Shown: positions 55,249 to 63,816 of the stretch, one piece after another
Layout: each line of letters opens with the position of its first letter
Numbering within the stretch: the stretch's first letter is position 1
Made by a program: the position numbers and the translations under genes
Notes under the pieces: model-generated
The model's database searches: none
What the model was told of the DNA's origin: nothing
Seen by the model: the letters and a program-made list of their open reading frames with translations, nothing else
NCBI GenBank assembly: GCA_019635735.1
Contig: JAHBYX010000013.1
Coordinates: 32,223 to 96,222 of the forward strand
Length of the DNA stretch: 64,000 bases
DNA from: Mesorhizobium sp.
GTDB lineage: Bacteria; Pseudomonadota; Alphaproteobacteria; Rhizobiales; Rhizobiaceae
Direction of reading: 5' to 3'

Positions 55249-55932
55249 TCAGGCGGCCCGCTTCATAGCTCCGTCCGAGGCGGCACGGATCGCCTCGATA
55301 TTGGCGCGGTAGGAGGCTTCGGAGCCGCCCTTGAACACGGCCGAACCGGCGACGAGCACATTGGCGCCGGCGGCCGCGACCAGCGGGGCTGTCTCCGGCG
55401 TGATCCCGCCGTCGATCTCGATGTCGATCGGACGGGAGCCGATCATCGCCTTGACGCGCTTCACCTTCTCGACGACGGAGGGGATGAAGGCCTGGCCGCC
55501 GAAGCCGGGGTTGACCGTCATCAAGAGCACGAGGTCGAGCCGGTCGAGCACGTATTCGATGACGCTCTCGGGGGTCGAGGGATTGAGCGACACGCCGGCC
55601 TTCTTGCCGAGATTGCGGATCGCCTGCAGCGAGCGGTCGAGGTGGGGCCCGGCCTCGGCATGGACCGTGATGATGTCGCAGCCCGCATCGGCGAAGGCGG
55701 CGAGATAGGGGTCGGCCGGCGCGATCATCAGGTGGCAGTCGAAGGTCTTGTCGGTGCGCCCGCGGATCGACTTGATGATCTGCGGACCGAAGGTGATGTT
55801 CGGCACGAAATGGCCGTCCATGACGTCGAGATGGATCCAGTCCGCACCGGCGCGGACGATCGTCTCGACCTCTTCGCCGAGTTTCGAGAAGTCCGCCGAG
55901 AGAACCGACGGCGCGATGATGGTCCGGTTCAT
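55249..55932 (-). CDS. rpe: ribulose-phosphate 3-epimerase
   Basis: About 227 residues, a TIM barrel. I-A-P-S-V-L-S-A-D-F, H-L-D-V-M-D-G-H-F-V-P (metal and catalytic Asp), C-H-L-M-I, T-V-N-P-G-F-G-G-Q, E-I-D-G-G-I and A-G-S-A-V-F are all intact. It interconverts ribulose 5-phosphate and xylulose 5-phosphate. ATG at 55932 follows GAGGAA. It lies about 60 bp upstream of the thioredoxin-fold gene on the same strand, so rpe, the thioredoxin-fold gene and gph may form one transcript. Confidence 0.97.
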   Translation of the reverse strand: MNRTIIAPSVLSADFSKLGEEVETIVRAGADWIHLDVMDGHFVPNITFGPQIIKSIRGRTDKTFDCHLMIAPADPYLAAFADAGCDIITVHAEAGPHLDRSLQAIRNLGKKAGVSLNPSTPESVIEYVLDRLDLVLLMTVNPGFGGQAFIPSVVEKVKRVKAMIGSRPIDIEIDGGITPETAPLVAAAGANVLVAGSAVFKGGSEASYRANIEAIRAASDGAMKRAA

Positions 55933-56099
55933 GCGTCTTTCCTCGCTGTATTCACGGTTGCAGACGTTTGCCCGCGCAGCCGGTTGCGGGTCAAGGCCAT
56001 TTCGCCCCCGACCGCGACTGTCCCGGTTCAAAAATCGGCCTCAATCTGCCATGAACCTTCCCTTGCGGATAATTTGCCGCACGGGCTTGGGAGAGAGAC

Positions 56100-58274
56100 A
56101 TGGTTCGCAAACGCGCGGGCAGCCTGCTTGCGGCAGCGGCGCTTGCCGCAGTGTGCGGCGGGACGCTGGAGGCCGAGGCGCGCACCAACCGGGCGCTGAT
56201 CGTCGGTGTGTCCGAATATCCCAACCTGCCGAAGGGCGACTGGCTGGAAGGGCCGAAGAACGACGCCGTCCTGGTGCGTGACTATCTCGTCAGCAATCCC
56301 GCAACTCCATTCGCCGCCGCCGAGGTGACGGTTCTGGCAAGCAATACCGAAGGCGCGGAAGCGCCGACGCGCAACGCCATCCTGAAAGCGCTTTCGGACC
56401 TGACGGCGAAGGCCGAAGACGGCGATTTCATCTACATCCAGTTCTCCGGCCACGGCTCGCAGCAGCCCGCGGCCGACCCGTCGACGGAAATCGACGGCAA
56501 GGACGAGATCTTCCTCGCCGCCGACGTCAACAAGATCGACCCGGCGACGAAGACCGTTCCCAACGCGATCATGGACGACGAGATCGGCGCGGCGCTCGAT
56601 GGGATCCGCGATAAGGGGGCGTTCGTCTGGGTCGTGTTCGACGCCTGCCATTCGGGCACCGCGACGCGCGCTGTGGGGATGGGCGTCGAGGAGAAGGAGC
56701 GCAAGATCTCGCCGGAGTCGCTCGGCTTCACACCGGAGATGATGGCAGCGGCCCGCGGCGAGGCGACGCGCGGGACCGGCGGCGATGCTGAGCGGGAGAA
56801 TGCGCTTGGCCTGTCCGACGATGATGACGGCGCAGGCACGACGGAGCGCGGCGGCATGGTCGCGTTCTTCGCCGCGCAGACGGTGGAGACCACGCCCGAA
56901 TTCCCGCAGCCGGCGACCGATCCGGCCGGCAAGATCTTCGGCCTGTTCACCTACACGCTGATGTCGAAACTGGCGGAGAATCCGCATGTCACCTACCGCC
57001 AGCTCAGCCAGGGCATCCTCCAGCACTATTCGGGCCTGAACCGGACCAAGCCGACGCCGCTGTTCGAGGGCGACCTTGACGCGCCGGTGTTCGGGATGGA
57101 GCCGGGCGACGCCGTTCTGCAGTGGAAAGTGGCCGTGAAGGACGGGGTTGTCGCGCTGCCAGCCGGCATGCTGCACCGGGTCGAGCCAGGCACCAAGCTC
57201 GCCGTGCTCAAATCGCCTCTCGATCCGATCGACGATGCGGTCGGCTATCTCGAGGTGCGTTCGGCGAGCAGCCTGACCAGCCAGGCGCTACCGGCGAACT
57301 TCGCCGGGCGCTCGGCGATGCGCATGGAGGATATCCCCGACGGGGCCTATGCCCGGATCGCCGAGATGGCGATCAATTTTGAGCTGGTGGTCGCCAAGGC
57401 GCCGCCCGCCGAAGGCCTCGCCGACGACGTTGCCCGCGCCAACGCGGCGCTCGAGGCGATCGCGGCCGACGGCAAAACGCCGCTGAAGCTGCGCGTGGTC
57501 GAGCCGGGTGCGGCGGCCGACATCCGTTTCGCGGTGATGCGCGAGAGCGATGTGCCCGGCGCTCCCGAAGGTGCGTCGAAAGAGCCGGCGTTGTGGCTGC
57601 TTCCGCCCTCTGGAGAGATCAGCCTCGAAAAGGGCCGCCGGCCGCCTTCGATGTTCACGGCGGATGCGGACAAGCTCGGCGCCAAGCTTTCCGACGACTT
57701 GGTCGTGATCTCTCGGGCGATGAATCTGTCGCGCCTTGCCGGCGCGTCCGACTTCCGCCGCGGCGACGTGAGCGTGACCTTCTCGGTGCAGCGCGCCGAC
57801 GAGGACGAGCTGACGCCGATCGAGGCCGGCAGCGTGCCGGTCCTGCATCCCGGCGATTCGATCTTCGTTTCGGCGAAGAACGAATCCCGCAAGCCGGTCG
57901 ACCTCAACGTGCTCTATGTCGGCAGCGACTACACGATCAGCTCGGCCGAGGCGCCGATACGCCTACATGAGCGCGACGAACTCGAGGACACCGGGCTGTT
58001 CACCGTATCGGAAGGGAGCTTCGGCAACGAACGGCTGATCGCGGTCCTGACCGAGGCGGAGCAGCAGTCGTCGACGCTCGACCTGGGCTATCTGGCGCAG
58101 AAGGGCGTCAGACAGGCGACGCGCTCGGCCGCGGCGCCGGAAGGCTTCGCCGGCCTGCTCGACGACATCGCCAAGGCGCCGGCGACCCGCGACGTCAAGC
58201 GCTTCCAGGACAGGCGCGGCTCGAAGGGCGCGGTGCTCATCTTTCCGATGGAAACCAGCCCGGCCGTGGAGTAG
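56100..58274 (+). CDS. exported caspase-like protease with DUF4384-type domain
   Basis: About 724 residues. Signal peptide (S-L-L-A-A-A-A-L-A-A-V to E-A-R, about 1-28). Caspase/metacaspase (C14) domain about 30-330 with A-L-I-V-G-V-S-E-Y, catalytic His118 in Q-F-S-G-H-G-S and Cys183 in D-A-C-H-S-G. An acidic insert with D-D-D-D at 240-243 lies between the p20-like and p10-like parts. The C-terminal third (about 540-660: V-L-H-P-G-D-S-I-F-V, L-N-V-L-Y-V-G) looks like DUF4384, often joined to bacterial caspases. Both catalytic residues are present. It heads four co-directional genes. Substrate unknown. Confidence 0.9.
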   Translation: MVRKRAGSLLAAAALAAVCGGTLEAEARTNRALIVGVSEYPNLPKGDWLEGPKNDAVLVRDYLVSNPATPFAAAEVTVLASNTEGAEAPTRNAILKALSDLTAKAEDGDFIYIQFSGHGSQQPAADPSTEIDGKDEIFLAADVNKIDPATKTVPNAIMDDEIGAALDGIRDKGAFVWVVFDACHSGTATRAVGMGVEEKERKISPESLGFTPEMMAAARGEATRGTGGDAERENALGLSDDDDGAGTTERGGMVAFFAAQTVETTPEFPQPATDPAGKIFGLFTYTLMSKLAENPHVTYRQLSQGILQHYSGLNRTKPTPLFEGDLDAPVFGMEPGDAVLQWKVAVKDGVVALPAGMLHRVEPGTKLAVLKSPLDPIDDAVGYLEVRSASSLTSQALPANFAGRSAMRMEDIPDGAYARIAEMAINFELVVAKAPPAEGLADDVARANAALEAIAADGKTPLKLRVVEPGAAADIRFAVMRESDVPGAPEGASKEPALWLLPPSGEISLEKGRRPPSMFTADADKLGAKLSDDLVVISRAMNLSRLAGASDFRRGDVSVTFSVQRADEDELTPIEAGSVPVLHPGDSIFVSAKNESRKPVDLNVLYVGSDYTISSAEAPIRLHERDELEDTGLFTVSEGSFGNERLIAVLTEAEQQSSTLDLGYLAQKGVRQATRSAAAPEGFAGLLDDIAKAPATRDVKRFQDRRGSKGAVLIFPMETSPAVE

Positions 58275-58344
58275 CCGGCTTCATCTTGAAACATACCGCA
58301 TCTATGTGATCATGACCGGGCAGCGGCCCGAGACGAGGCACGAC

Positions 58345-58710
58345 ATGACAGGCATCAGGCATCTCGCAGCGGCGGCAGCGGCCGCGACGTTGGCCCTCGC
58401 TCCGGCTGCGCGGGCGGACTGCGTGATCTGCGCCAACTCGATCGTCATGAACGAGGACCTGGCGACCTGCTTCCTCGACAAATACGGCGATCCACAGGCG
58501 GTGGCCGGCGACACCGTCGCGGTCGACCTCACCCGCTGCGAGAAGAGCCGCAGCATCGTGCTGGCGCTGCCTGAGCCGAAGGCTGCGATCGAGGAGCCGG
58601 ACACCAAGTTCCTGCTGTCGCGCGGCCAGGTCGAATGCCTCAGGGACAAGCTGCAGTCCGACGAGATCGACCTCGATCCGTCGGCGCGCATCGACCTGGG
58701 CACGTGCTGA
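58345..58710 (+). CDS. exported six-cysteine protein in caspase operon
   Basis: About 121 residues. Signal peptide (I-R-H-L-A-A-A-A-A-A-A-T, cut near A-R-A) and then a small domain with six Cys (C-V-I-C at its start, the others at A-T-C, T-R-C, V-E-C and the last residue), suggesting disulphides in the periplasm. I recognise no family. The ATG at 58345 with GAGG shortly before is preferred over 58306 (GTG) and 58312 because it gives a clean signal peptide. The next gene's ATG shares a base with its stop codon. Confidence 0.7.
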   Translation: MTGIRHLAAAAAAATLALAPAARADCVICANSIVMNEDLATCFLDKYGDPQAVAGDTVAVDLTRCEKSRSIVLALPEPKAAIEEPDTKFLLSRGQVECLRDKLQSDEIDLDPSARIDLGTC

Positions 58711-59342
58711 TGAAGAAGCCGGCCAAGCTTCCGGACACCGGCACCGGCATACCGCTGCCGAACACGCAGGAGCCCAAGGACGAACCCAACCCATTCAAGG
58801 CGGCCGACTGGCGGCTGTTCCTGTTCGCTTGGAGCGGCTTCACGCTGAGGGTGCTGCTCTGCGTCGGCGCCGTGTTCTCCGCGGTCCAGTTCCTGCAATC
58901 GCGCCAGGACAAGCGCGTCGAGCGCACGCTGGAACTGGTCGAACTGTGGGAGAAGCCCGAATACCAGGAAGCCCAGAGCGCGCTGAAGCGCCGGCTCGGC
59001 GAACTGAACCGGCAGGCTGCCGGTCTGGTGACGCCGCAGACCTCGCCGGAGCAGATGGACATCATCATGGCGAGCATCGGCTCCAAGGCGATGACCGACG
59101 AAGGCGGGACGATGCCGCTCGCCGAATTCCAGGACCAGTTCGACAGGATCGTCTACTTCCTCAGCCGGCTCGCGTCCTGCGTGAACACGAGACTGTGCGA
59201 CCGCGCCGTCGCCGATGAGTTCTTCCTGGACTATGCGCGGTCCTTCTGGCGCTTCTTCTCCACCCACATCGAGCGCGAGCGGCGCAGCAGCTCGGCCAAC
59301 CTCGCCGTCGGCATCGAGACCTACGTCAAGGCGCCGCGATGA
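58710..59342 (+). CDS. single-pass membrane protein in caspase operon
   Basis: About 210 residues. One transmembrane helix (about 38-60: L-R-V-L-L-C-V-G-A-V-F-S-A-V) follows a short Pro-rich N-terminus. The rest is helical and charged (D-K-R-V-E-R-T-L-E-L-V-E-L-W, then R-L-A-S-C-V-N-T-R-L-C). It resembles the DUF4760-type membrane proteins in layout, which I cannot confirm. Start and stop are shared with neighbours (TGATG and ATGA), so the three small genes are translated as a unit. Confidence 0.75.
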   Translation: MKKPAKLPDTGTGIPLPNTQEPKDEPNPFKAADWRLFLFAWSGFTLRVLLCVGAVFSAVQFLQSRQDKRVERTLELVELWEKPEYQEAQSALKRRLGELNRQAAGLVTPQTSPEQMDIIMASIGSKAMTDEGGTMPLAEFQDQFDRIVYFLSRLASCVNTRLCDRAVADEFFLDYARSFWRFFSTHIERERRSSSANLAVGIETYVKAPR

Positions 59343-59560
59343 GGCTGCTCGACACCGATCATCCGTTCTTCCGACCGCTGTGGATCCGCATCGCCACCTT
59401 CGGCTTCACCGCCGCCTGGACAATATTCGAACTATGGAACGGCGCGATCCTGTGGGCCTGCGTCGTCGGCGCGCTGGCCATGATGTCGTTCCATGGCTTC
59501 TTCATCGATTTCAATCCGGACAGGCATCGGCTCAGCCGGAAGGACGACGAGACGCCTTGA
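59339..59560 (+). CDS. small two-helix membrane protein in caspase operon
   Basis: About 73 residues: R-P-L-W-I-R-I-A-T-F-G-F-T-A-A-W forms one membrane helix and W-A-C-V-V-G-A-L-A-M-M-S-F a second, with a short charged tail (R-L-S-R-K-D-D-E). It overlaps the previous gene by four bases (ATGA). No known family is evident to me; the pattern is clearly coding in context. It ends 3 bp before the convergent FAD reductase. Confidence 0.75.
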   Translation: MRLLDTDHPFFRPLWIRIATFGFTAAWTIFELWNGAILWACVVGALAMMSFHGFFIDFNPDRHRLSRKDDETP

Positions 59561-59563
59561 GCG

Positions 59564-60802
59564 TCAACCTCGCGCCGCGTTCGCCTTCATCAGGGCAGCG
59601 AGATCGAAGCCGTGCGCCTGTACGGTCTCCAGCGACAGCGGCGCCGGCTGGGCGAGCAGCCGGCGGGCAGCCATGTGGTCGCCGGCCACGTTGACGGTCT
59701 CGACGCCGATGAGTTCGCCGCGCCGGAAACACTGGACGGAGAGCTTGCCGTCGTCCAGGCCGCCCCTGATCTCGTGATGGTCGGCGCCGGCCGTCAATCC
59801 GGCGATCTGCAGCTTGTGCGGCCCCTGGTCGCTCCAGAACCAGGGCAGCTTGTCATAGCGCTCGGGATGTCCGACCAGCCTCCGCGAAAGGCATTTCGCC
59901 TGGTCGACCGCGTTCTGGACCGATTCGAGGCGGATCTGCAGGCCATCCTGGCCGAAGGGGAAGGAAGCGCAGTCGCCGATGGCGGAGATGGCGGGATCCT
60001 CCGTAGCGAGCATGTCGTCGACGCGGATGCCGTCATGGACATAGAGGCCGGCGGCTTCCGCGATCTCGGCATTGGGCACTACGCCGGCGGAGACGAGCAC
60101 GAGGTCGGCCGGCACGCGCTCGCCGTCGCCGAGCTCCACCCCGGCGGCTTTGCCCGTGCCATCGTCGAGGATGGCGCGGGCAAGCGAATTCAGCCGCACG
60201 TCGACACCGCTCGACGAATGGAAGGAAAGGAAATAGTCCGAGATCGGCGGCGAGACGACGCGCGACATCAGCCGCGCGGTTGCCTCGAGAACGGTCACGT
60301 GCAGGCCGGCCGCGCGGGCGGTCGCCGCCACTTCCAGGCCGATGAAGCCGCCGCCGACCACCACCAGGCGCGACGCCGAGGCGAGCTTCTCGCGCAGGAT
60401 CTCCGCATCGGCGAGGGAGCGAAGCCCAAGGACGTTACCGAGATCGACGCCGGGCAGCGGCAGGCGCCGGTTGCGGGTTCCGGTGGCGAGCACCAGGTGG
60501 CCGTAGGCGATCGTGCGGCCGTCCGAGATCGTCGCTGTCCGTTGCGCACGGTCGATGGAGGTGACGGTCCGCCCGTCCTCCAGGTCGATCCTGTTCTTCT
60601 CGAAGAAATCGGCATTGCGGAAGAACAGCCGGTCGGCGTTCGCTTCCTTGAGATAGGTCTTCGACAAGGGCGGTCGTTGGTAGGGCAGCCCGGGCTCCTC
60701 GCCGACGATGACGATTTCGCCCTCGAACCCGTCCTGACGAAGGCTCGCCGCGGTCTGGAAGCCGGCCTGGCCGCTGCCGGCGATAAGAATACGATCGGTC
60801 AT
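59564..60802 (-). CDS. FAD-dependent ferredoxin/rubredoxin reductase-type oxidoreductase
   Basis: About 412 residues. FAD-binding I-A-G-S-G-Q-A-G-F-Q-T-A near 6-17, P-Y-Q-R-P-P-L-S-K, NAD(P)-binding V-V-G-G-G-F-I-G-L-E-V-A near 148-159, and A-I-G-D-C-A near 273. The C-terminal part has W-F-W-S-D-Q, as in putidaredoxin/rubredoxin reductases that pass electrons from NADH to small iron-sulphur proteins or P450 systems. No partner ferredoxin or oxygenase is adjacent. Confidence 0.92.
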   Translation of the reverse strand: MTDRILIAGSGQAGFQTAASLRQDGFEGEIVIVGEEPGLPYQRPPLSKTYLKEANADRLFFRNADFFEKNRIDLEDGRTVTSIDRAQRTATISDGRTIAYGHLVLATGTRNRRLPLPGVDLGNVLGLRSLADAEILREKLASASRLVVVGGGFIGLEVAATARAAGLHVTVLEATARLMSRVVSPPISDYFLSFHSSSGVDVRLNSLARAILDDGTGKAAGVELGDGERVPADLVLVSAGVVPNAEIAEAAGLYVHDGIRVDDMLATEDPAISAIGDCASFPFGQDGLQIRLESVQNAVDQAKCLSRRLVGHPERYDKLPWFWSDQGPHKLQIAGLTAGADHHEIRGGLDDGKLSVQCFRRGELIGVETVNVAGDHMAARRLLAQPAPLSLETVQAHGFDLAALMKANAARG

Positions 60803-60921
60803 GCTCGACTTCGCCCTGCGTTCGTCATTTCTCGGTCAGGGCGTGAGGTGAACCATATTCGTGTCCGAATTCCAATCCACCGCCGCGACGCGATAGGGCG
60901 CACGGAAGGGAGGTCTGTGAA

Positions 60922-60953
60922 CGAAAGCGGCCCCCGGATGTACCGGGGGCCGC
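60922..60953 (-). terminator. intrinsic terminator after second serine protease
   Basis: On the minus strand GCGGCCCCCGG pairs with CCGGGGGCCGC around TACAT and is followed by TTTCGTT. It is 23 bases past the stop at 60976. Confidence 0.75.
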
Positions 60954-60975
60954 CATGGATTTCGGACGAGCCGGA

Positions 60976-62187
60976 TCAGCAATAGGCCGGCGCGCCGGTG
61001 CAGGTGAAGTTGACCATGAAGCCGATATTGCCGGCGCCACGCCCATTGTAGTTGGCGCCCGGGAACTCGGCGTTCTGGCCGAACCAGGAAGCACCCTGGA
61101 CGTTGATGCCGACCGACGTATAGCCCCAGCTGGTGGTGCCGACGACGATATTGCGGCTGGCGGCGTTGCCGAGGCTAGCGCTGCCGGTGACTACCGGCGA
61201 GGTGCCGAAGTTCACCAGCCATGGACCACCGGACGAGCCGCCGGTCATGGCGGAACCGAGCTGCGTGTTCTTCAGCAGCTTGCCGTTGGCGCCCGTCATG
61301 GCGATGTACTTGCCGTAGGAATCGCCGCGCAGCATCTGGTAGCCGTTGTCGATGGCGACCGGATAGCCGATCTGGGTGATCTGGGCGACGTGGGCGTTAC
61401 CGAACACCGGCGTCGTGATGTAGCTGTAGCCGTTCCAGCCATAGCCGTACCATCCGCCGAGGAAGTTGCCTGCATAGACGCCGCTCTTCGGCGCGAGGGT
61501 CACGGTTGCGATGTCATTGTTGCAGACGATGCCGATCGCACCGGACTGGCAGGTGTCGGTGCCATTGTAGTAGACGGTGGGGATGCGCCAGTTGACACCC
61601 TGATAGTAGCCCCAGGGACCGCCACCGGCCGCATAGTTGGCCGGATACCAGCGGACCTCGTCAGCCCAGCCGGCGGCCTGCTGGCCGTAATTGTGCACGC
61701 AGTGGGCGGCCGTGATCAGAACGCCCTTCTTGATGAGCGAAGCGGTGCAGACGAACCAGCTCGATCCGAAACGCATCCACAGCTTGCCCGAGAAGCGATA
61801 TGGCCGGCTGGCGACGGGAACGAGCGCGCCGTTCGTCGTGTTGAACGGGACTCCGGTCACCGCAACGCGGGCAATCGTGTAGGGCCATTTGTACGACGGG
61901 TTGAGGCCGTAGGCCTCGCTGCCGACGCCAGTGTCGCCGGAAGAGCCCGGCTTGTCGGTAGCTGCCGGGGTGCCGCCGGTCGAGGCATAAGGCATGATGC
62001 TCGGCGTCGTCGTCGGCAGGCGGCTCAGGCCAGGACCGACCGGTCCCGAAGCGGAAGCGGGTCCGGACGGCCCGCCGGTGACGGCCGCCGCGCCGTTCCC
62101 GATCTGGGCGCTGCCGGTCTCCACAAGCGCCAGCGTGATGCCGAGCGCGATCGATGTGAGCTTGGCTGCTCTCAGCAAGCTAGACAT
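60976..62187 (-). CDS. exported V8/trypsin-like serine protease
   Basis: About 403 residues. Signal peptide (L-T-S-I-A-L-G-I-T-L-A to S-A-Q, about 1-28), then a Gly/Pro/Ser/Thr-rich low-complexity stretch (about 30-90). The chymotrypsin-fold domain has His162 in I-T-A-A-H-C-V, Asp225 in C-N-N-D-I-A and Ser319 in G-G-S-S-G-G-P-W. The form G-x-S-G-G with T-G-G before it and the wide loops recall glutamyl endopeptidases more than trypsin. The S1-pocket residue is unclear. It is distinct from the protease at 39.6 kb. Confidence 0.88.
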   Translation of the reverse strand: MSSLLRAAKLTSIALGITLALVETGSAQIGNGAAAVTGGPSGPASASGPVGPGLSRLPTTTPSIMPYASTGGTPAATDKPGSSGDTGVGSEAYGLNPSYKWPYTIARVAVTGVPFNTTNGALVPVASRPYRFSGKLWMRFGSSWFVCTASLIKKGVLITAAHCVHNYGQQAAGWADEVRWYPANYAAGGGPWGYYQGVNWRIPTVYYNGTDTCQSGAIGIVCNNDIATVTLAPKSGVYAGNFLGGWYGYGWNGYSYITTPVFGNAHVAQITQIGYPVAIDNGYQMLRGDSYGKYIAMTGANGKLLKNTQLGSAMTGGSSGGPWLVNFGTSPVVTGSASLGNAASRNIVVGTTSWGYTSVGINVQGASWFGQNAEFPGANYNGRGAGNIGFMVNFTCTGAPAYC

Positions 62188-62854
62188 TTCGTCCTCCAGG
62201 GTTGGACTTTAGTGCGGCCGGGAGAATACCCCCGCCGCATGCTTACGCAAGGGGAAAAGATGGTAAAAGGGAGGCGAGGACTGCCATTTTGCCAGAAAAA
62301 GCGAAAATAAAATGGCGAAGAACTGTGAGATATTTCATCGTCCGTCGACGGGAGCTTTCGTGTAGAAACTCAGGATTAGAATATCCGAAATTTTTTCTAA
62401 TAAGTTCATCATATATTTCGAATATGAATGACGAGATGCCAGCATATGTGGAATTCATTCGTGTCCAAACAAATTCCCGCGCCTACTTCAAAGCAGCCAC
62501 GAACGAAGATTGACTTGAAGTCAGTATCAAGCCCGTGCCCGTGGCGACACGAAATACTCGAAACGAACGAAACCTATCGCTGCGATTTGCGGCGATGGCG
62601 TTTCAATGCTCCCGAATACGATCGAGCCGTCTTGCGGTAAGGTCTAACTGGTGCCAGATCTGCAACCTTAGAGTGTCCCACGTCCAGGCGGCAACTGCCA
62701 TGGCGGCACATCACGCCGGGGGCGGAACGACCTGCGCCCAATGCCAAGGGTCGGTCAGAATGACCCGCCGGCGAATGGGTCACTGCGCCGACGTCAATAC
62801 TCGAGATGGGGCGCGGAAATCCACATGCTATTGGGCGGATCTGAAGGAAGGCAA
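62188..62854. other. no gene seen; AT-richer mosaic DNA
   Basis: The first 300 bases are clearly AT-richer than the rest of the window (for example AAATTTTTTCTAATAAG near 62390). Several short open frames exist in both strands, but none has a good ribosome site or recognisable protein. The part around 62650-62810 returns to higher GC and may be a remnant of a mobile element, which I could not identify. Confidence 0.5.
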
Positions 62855-62879
62855 CAAAAAAGCCCGGAAATCCGGGCTT
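62855..62879 (-). terminator. intrinsic terminator downstream of tRNA remnant
   Basis: On the minus strand AAGCCCGGA / TCCGGGCTT with TTT loop and a run of T after it. It lies 46 bases past the tRNA-like 3' end, as expected of the terminator of a tRNA gene that once ran leftward. Confidence 0.85.
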
Positions 62880-62924
62880 CTTGCTGTGCTTCTGGACCTC
62901 GTAGGACGGTCTGAAGCGGCAGTT

Positions 62925-62952
62925 TGGTGCCCAGGAAAGGACTCGCCCCTCC
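62925..62952 (-). other. tRNA 3'-end remnant (tRNA-Leu type), possible attachment site
   Basis: On the minus strand the DNA reads CGAGTCCTTTCCTGGGCACCA, that is the end of a T-arm, the 3' half of an acceptor stem, and CCA. This matches by recall the 3' end of rhizobial tRNA-Leu genes with a GCCCAGG 5' end. No matching 5' half follows upstream: there is no GCCCAGG, D-arm or anticodon arm. It may be an integration scar. A true tRNA gene is excluded. Confidence 0.5.
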
Positions 62953-63113
62953 GTTGTTCGACACGGTCTAACCCGCTGACTTAAAAGGACCAATCAGCCA
63001 CAGTAGAAGACTCGACTATCACGGTCTATGGTACATGACAATTCCCTAGCGGGCGCCCGCGGACATCGCGGCACAAGGCTGCAATGTTCCGGTGGGCACC
63101 TCATGTCGCTACG

Positions 63114-63743
63114 CTAAGAGACTGGAGCGTTAACGGATTCAGGATGCTGACTACCGACGAGGCCATCCAGCACGATGCTTGCAAGATCGCGAGCTATGTC
63201 ATCGAGCGGTTGCCCTTTGGGCTTGTACCACTCAACAGTCCAGTTGAGTGCGCCAAGAATATACAATCTCGCCATTGCCAAGTTTGCGTTGGTCCGGAAT
63301 TCGTGGCTCTCGCGGCCATGATTTAGAATATTCTGCCAGAGCGAGGCGTATTGCTCCCGCAGGACCTTGTTCCTAATCCGGATAGTGTCTGGAACCTGTC
63401 CAACGACGCGGCGAGTGGCGAGCGTATAGTCCCCAATTTTGATGATGGTAGTTAGATGCGCCGTGATGGCGACCTGAATACGATCGCGGTTGCTGGCGGA
63501 ACTGGGAAGAGCTTCTACGGACTGTCTGACGCTTTCGATAAGTTCGAGCATCGCGGAATCCAGGATAGCTGAAATCAGATCGTCCTTGGTTCCGAAATAA
63601 TAGTATATACTGCCTGCCTCTAGATTCGCCTCCTTAGCGATCGCGCGCATTGTCGTTCCCGCGTATCCGAAATCACGGAAGATACATGCTGCCGCATCTA
63701 GTATACGCTTGCGAGATACGACAGCCTTCGCATTTCTTTTCAT
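63114..63743 (-). CDS. TetR-family transcriptional regulator
   Basis: About 209 residues. N-terminal helix-turn-helix (about 10-58: K-R-I-L-D-A-A-A-C-I-F, G-T-T-M-R-A-I-A-K-E-A, G-S-I-Y-Y-Y-F-G-T-K-D-D-L) and an all-helical ligand-binding C-domain. The base composition is lower in GC than the rest of the window, with more AT-rich codons, which suggests acquisition. ATG at 63743 has GGAG upstream. No target gene is next to it; it lies alone between the tRNA remnant and pntB. Confidence 0.9.
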   Translation of the reverse strand: MKRNAKAVVSRKRILDAAACIFRDFGYAGTTMRAIAKEANLEAGSIYYYFGTKDDLISAILDSAMLELIESVRQSVEALPSSASNRDRIQVAITAHLTTIIKIGDYTLATRRVVGQVPDTIRIRNKVLREQYASLWQNILNHGRESHEFRTNANLAMARLYILGALNWTVEWYKPKGQPLDDIARDLASIVLDGLVGSQHPESVNAPVS

Positions 63744-63816
63744 CACGCTGTCTCCGATCTCACTATTGCTTGTGTGTTATCGGTGGAAGTAGACATAACG
63801 CGTAAATTGACGTTCA

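Noticed and set aside
62574..62993. A 139-codon minus-strand frame across the tRNA remnant.
   Set aside because: It runs through the terminator hairpin and tRNA-like sequence, with no ribosome site or known domain.
62925..63010. Complete tRNA-Leu gene.
   Set aside because: Only the acceptor 3' half and part of the T-arm can be matched; no 5' half, D-arm or anticodon stem is present.
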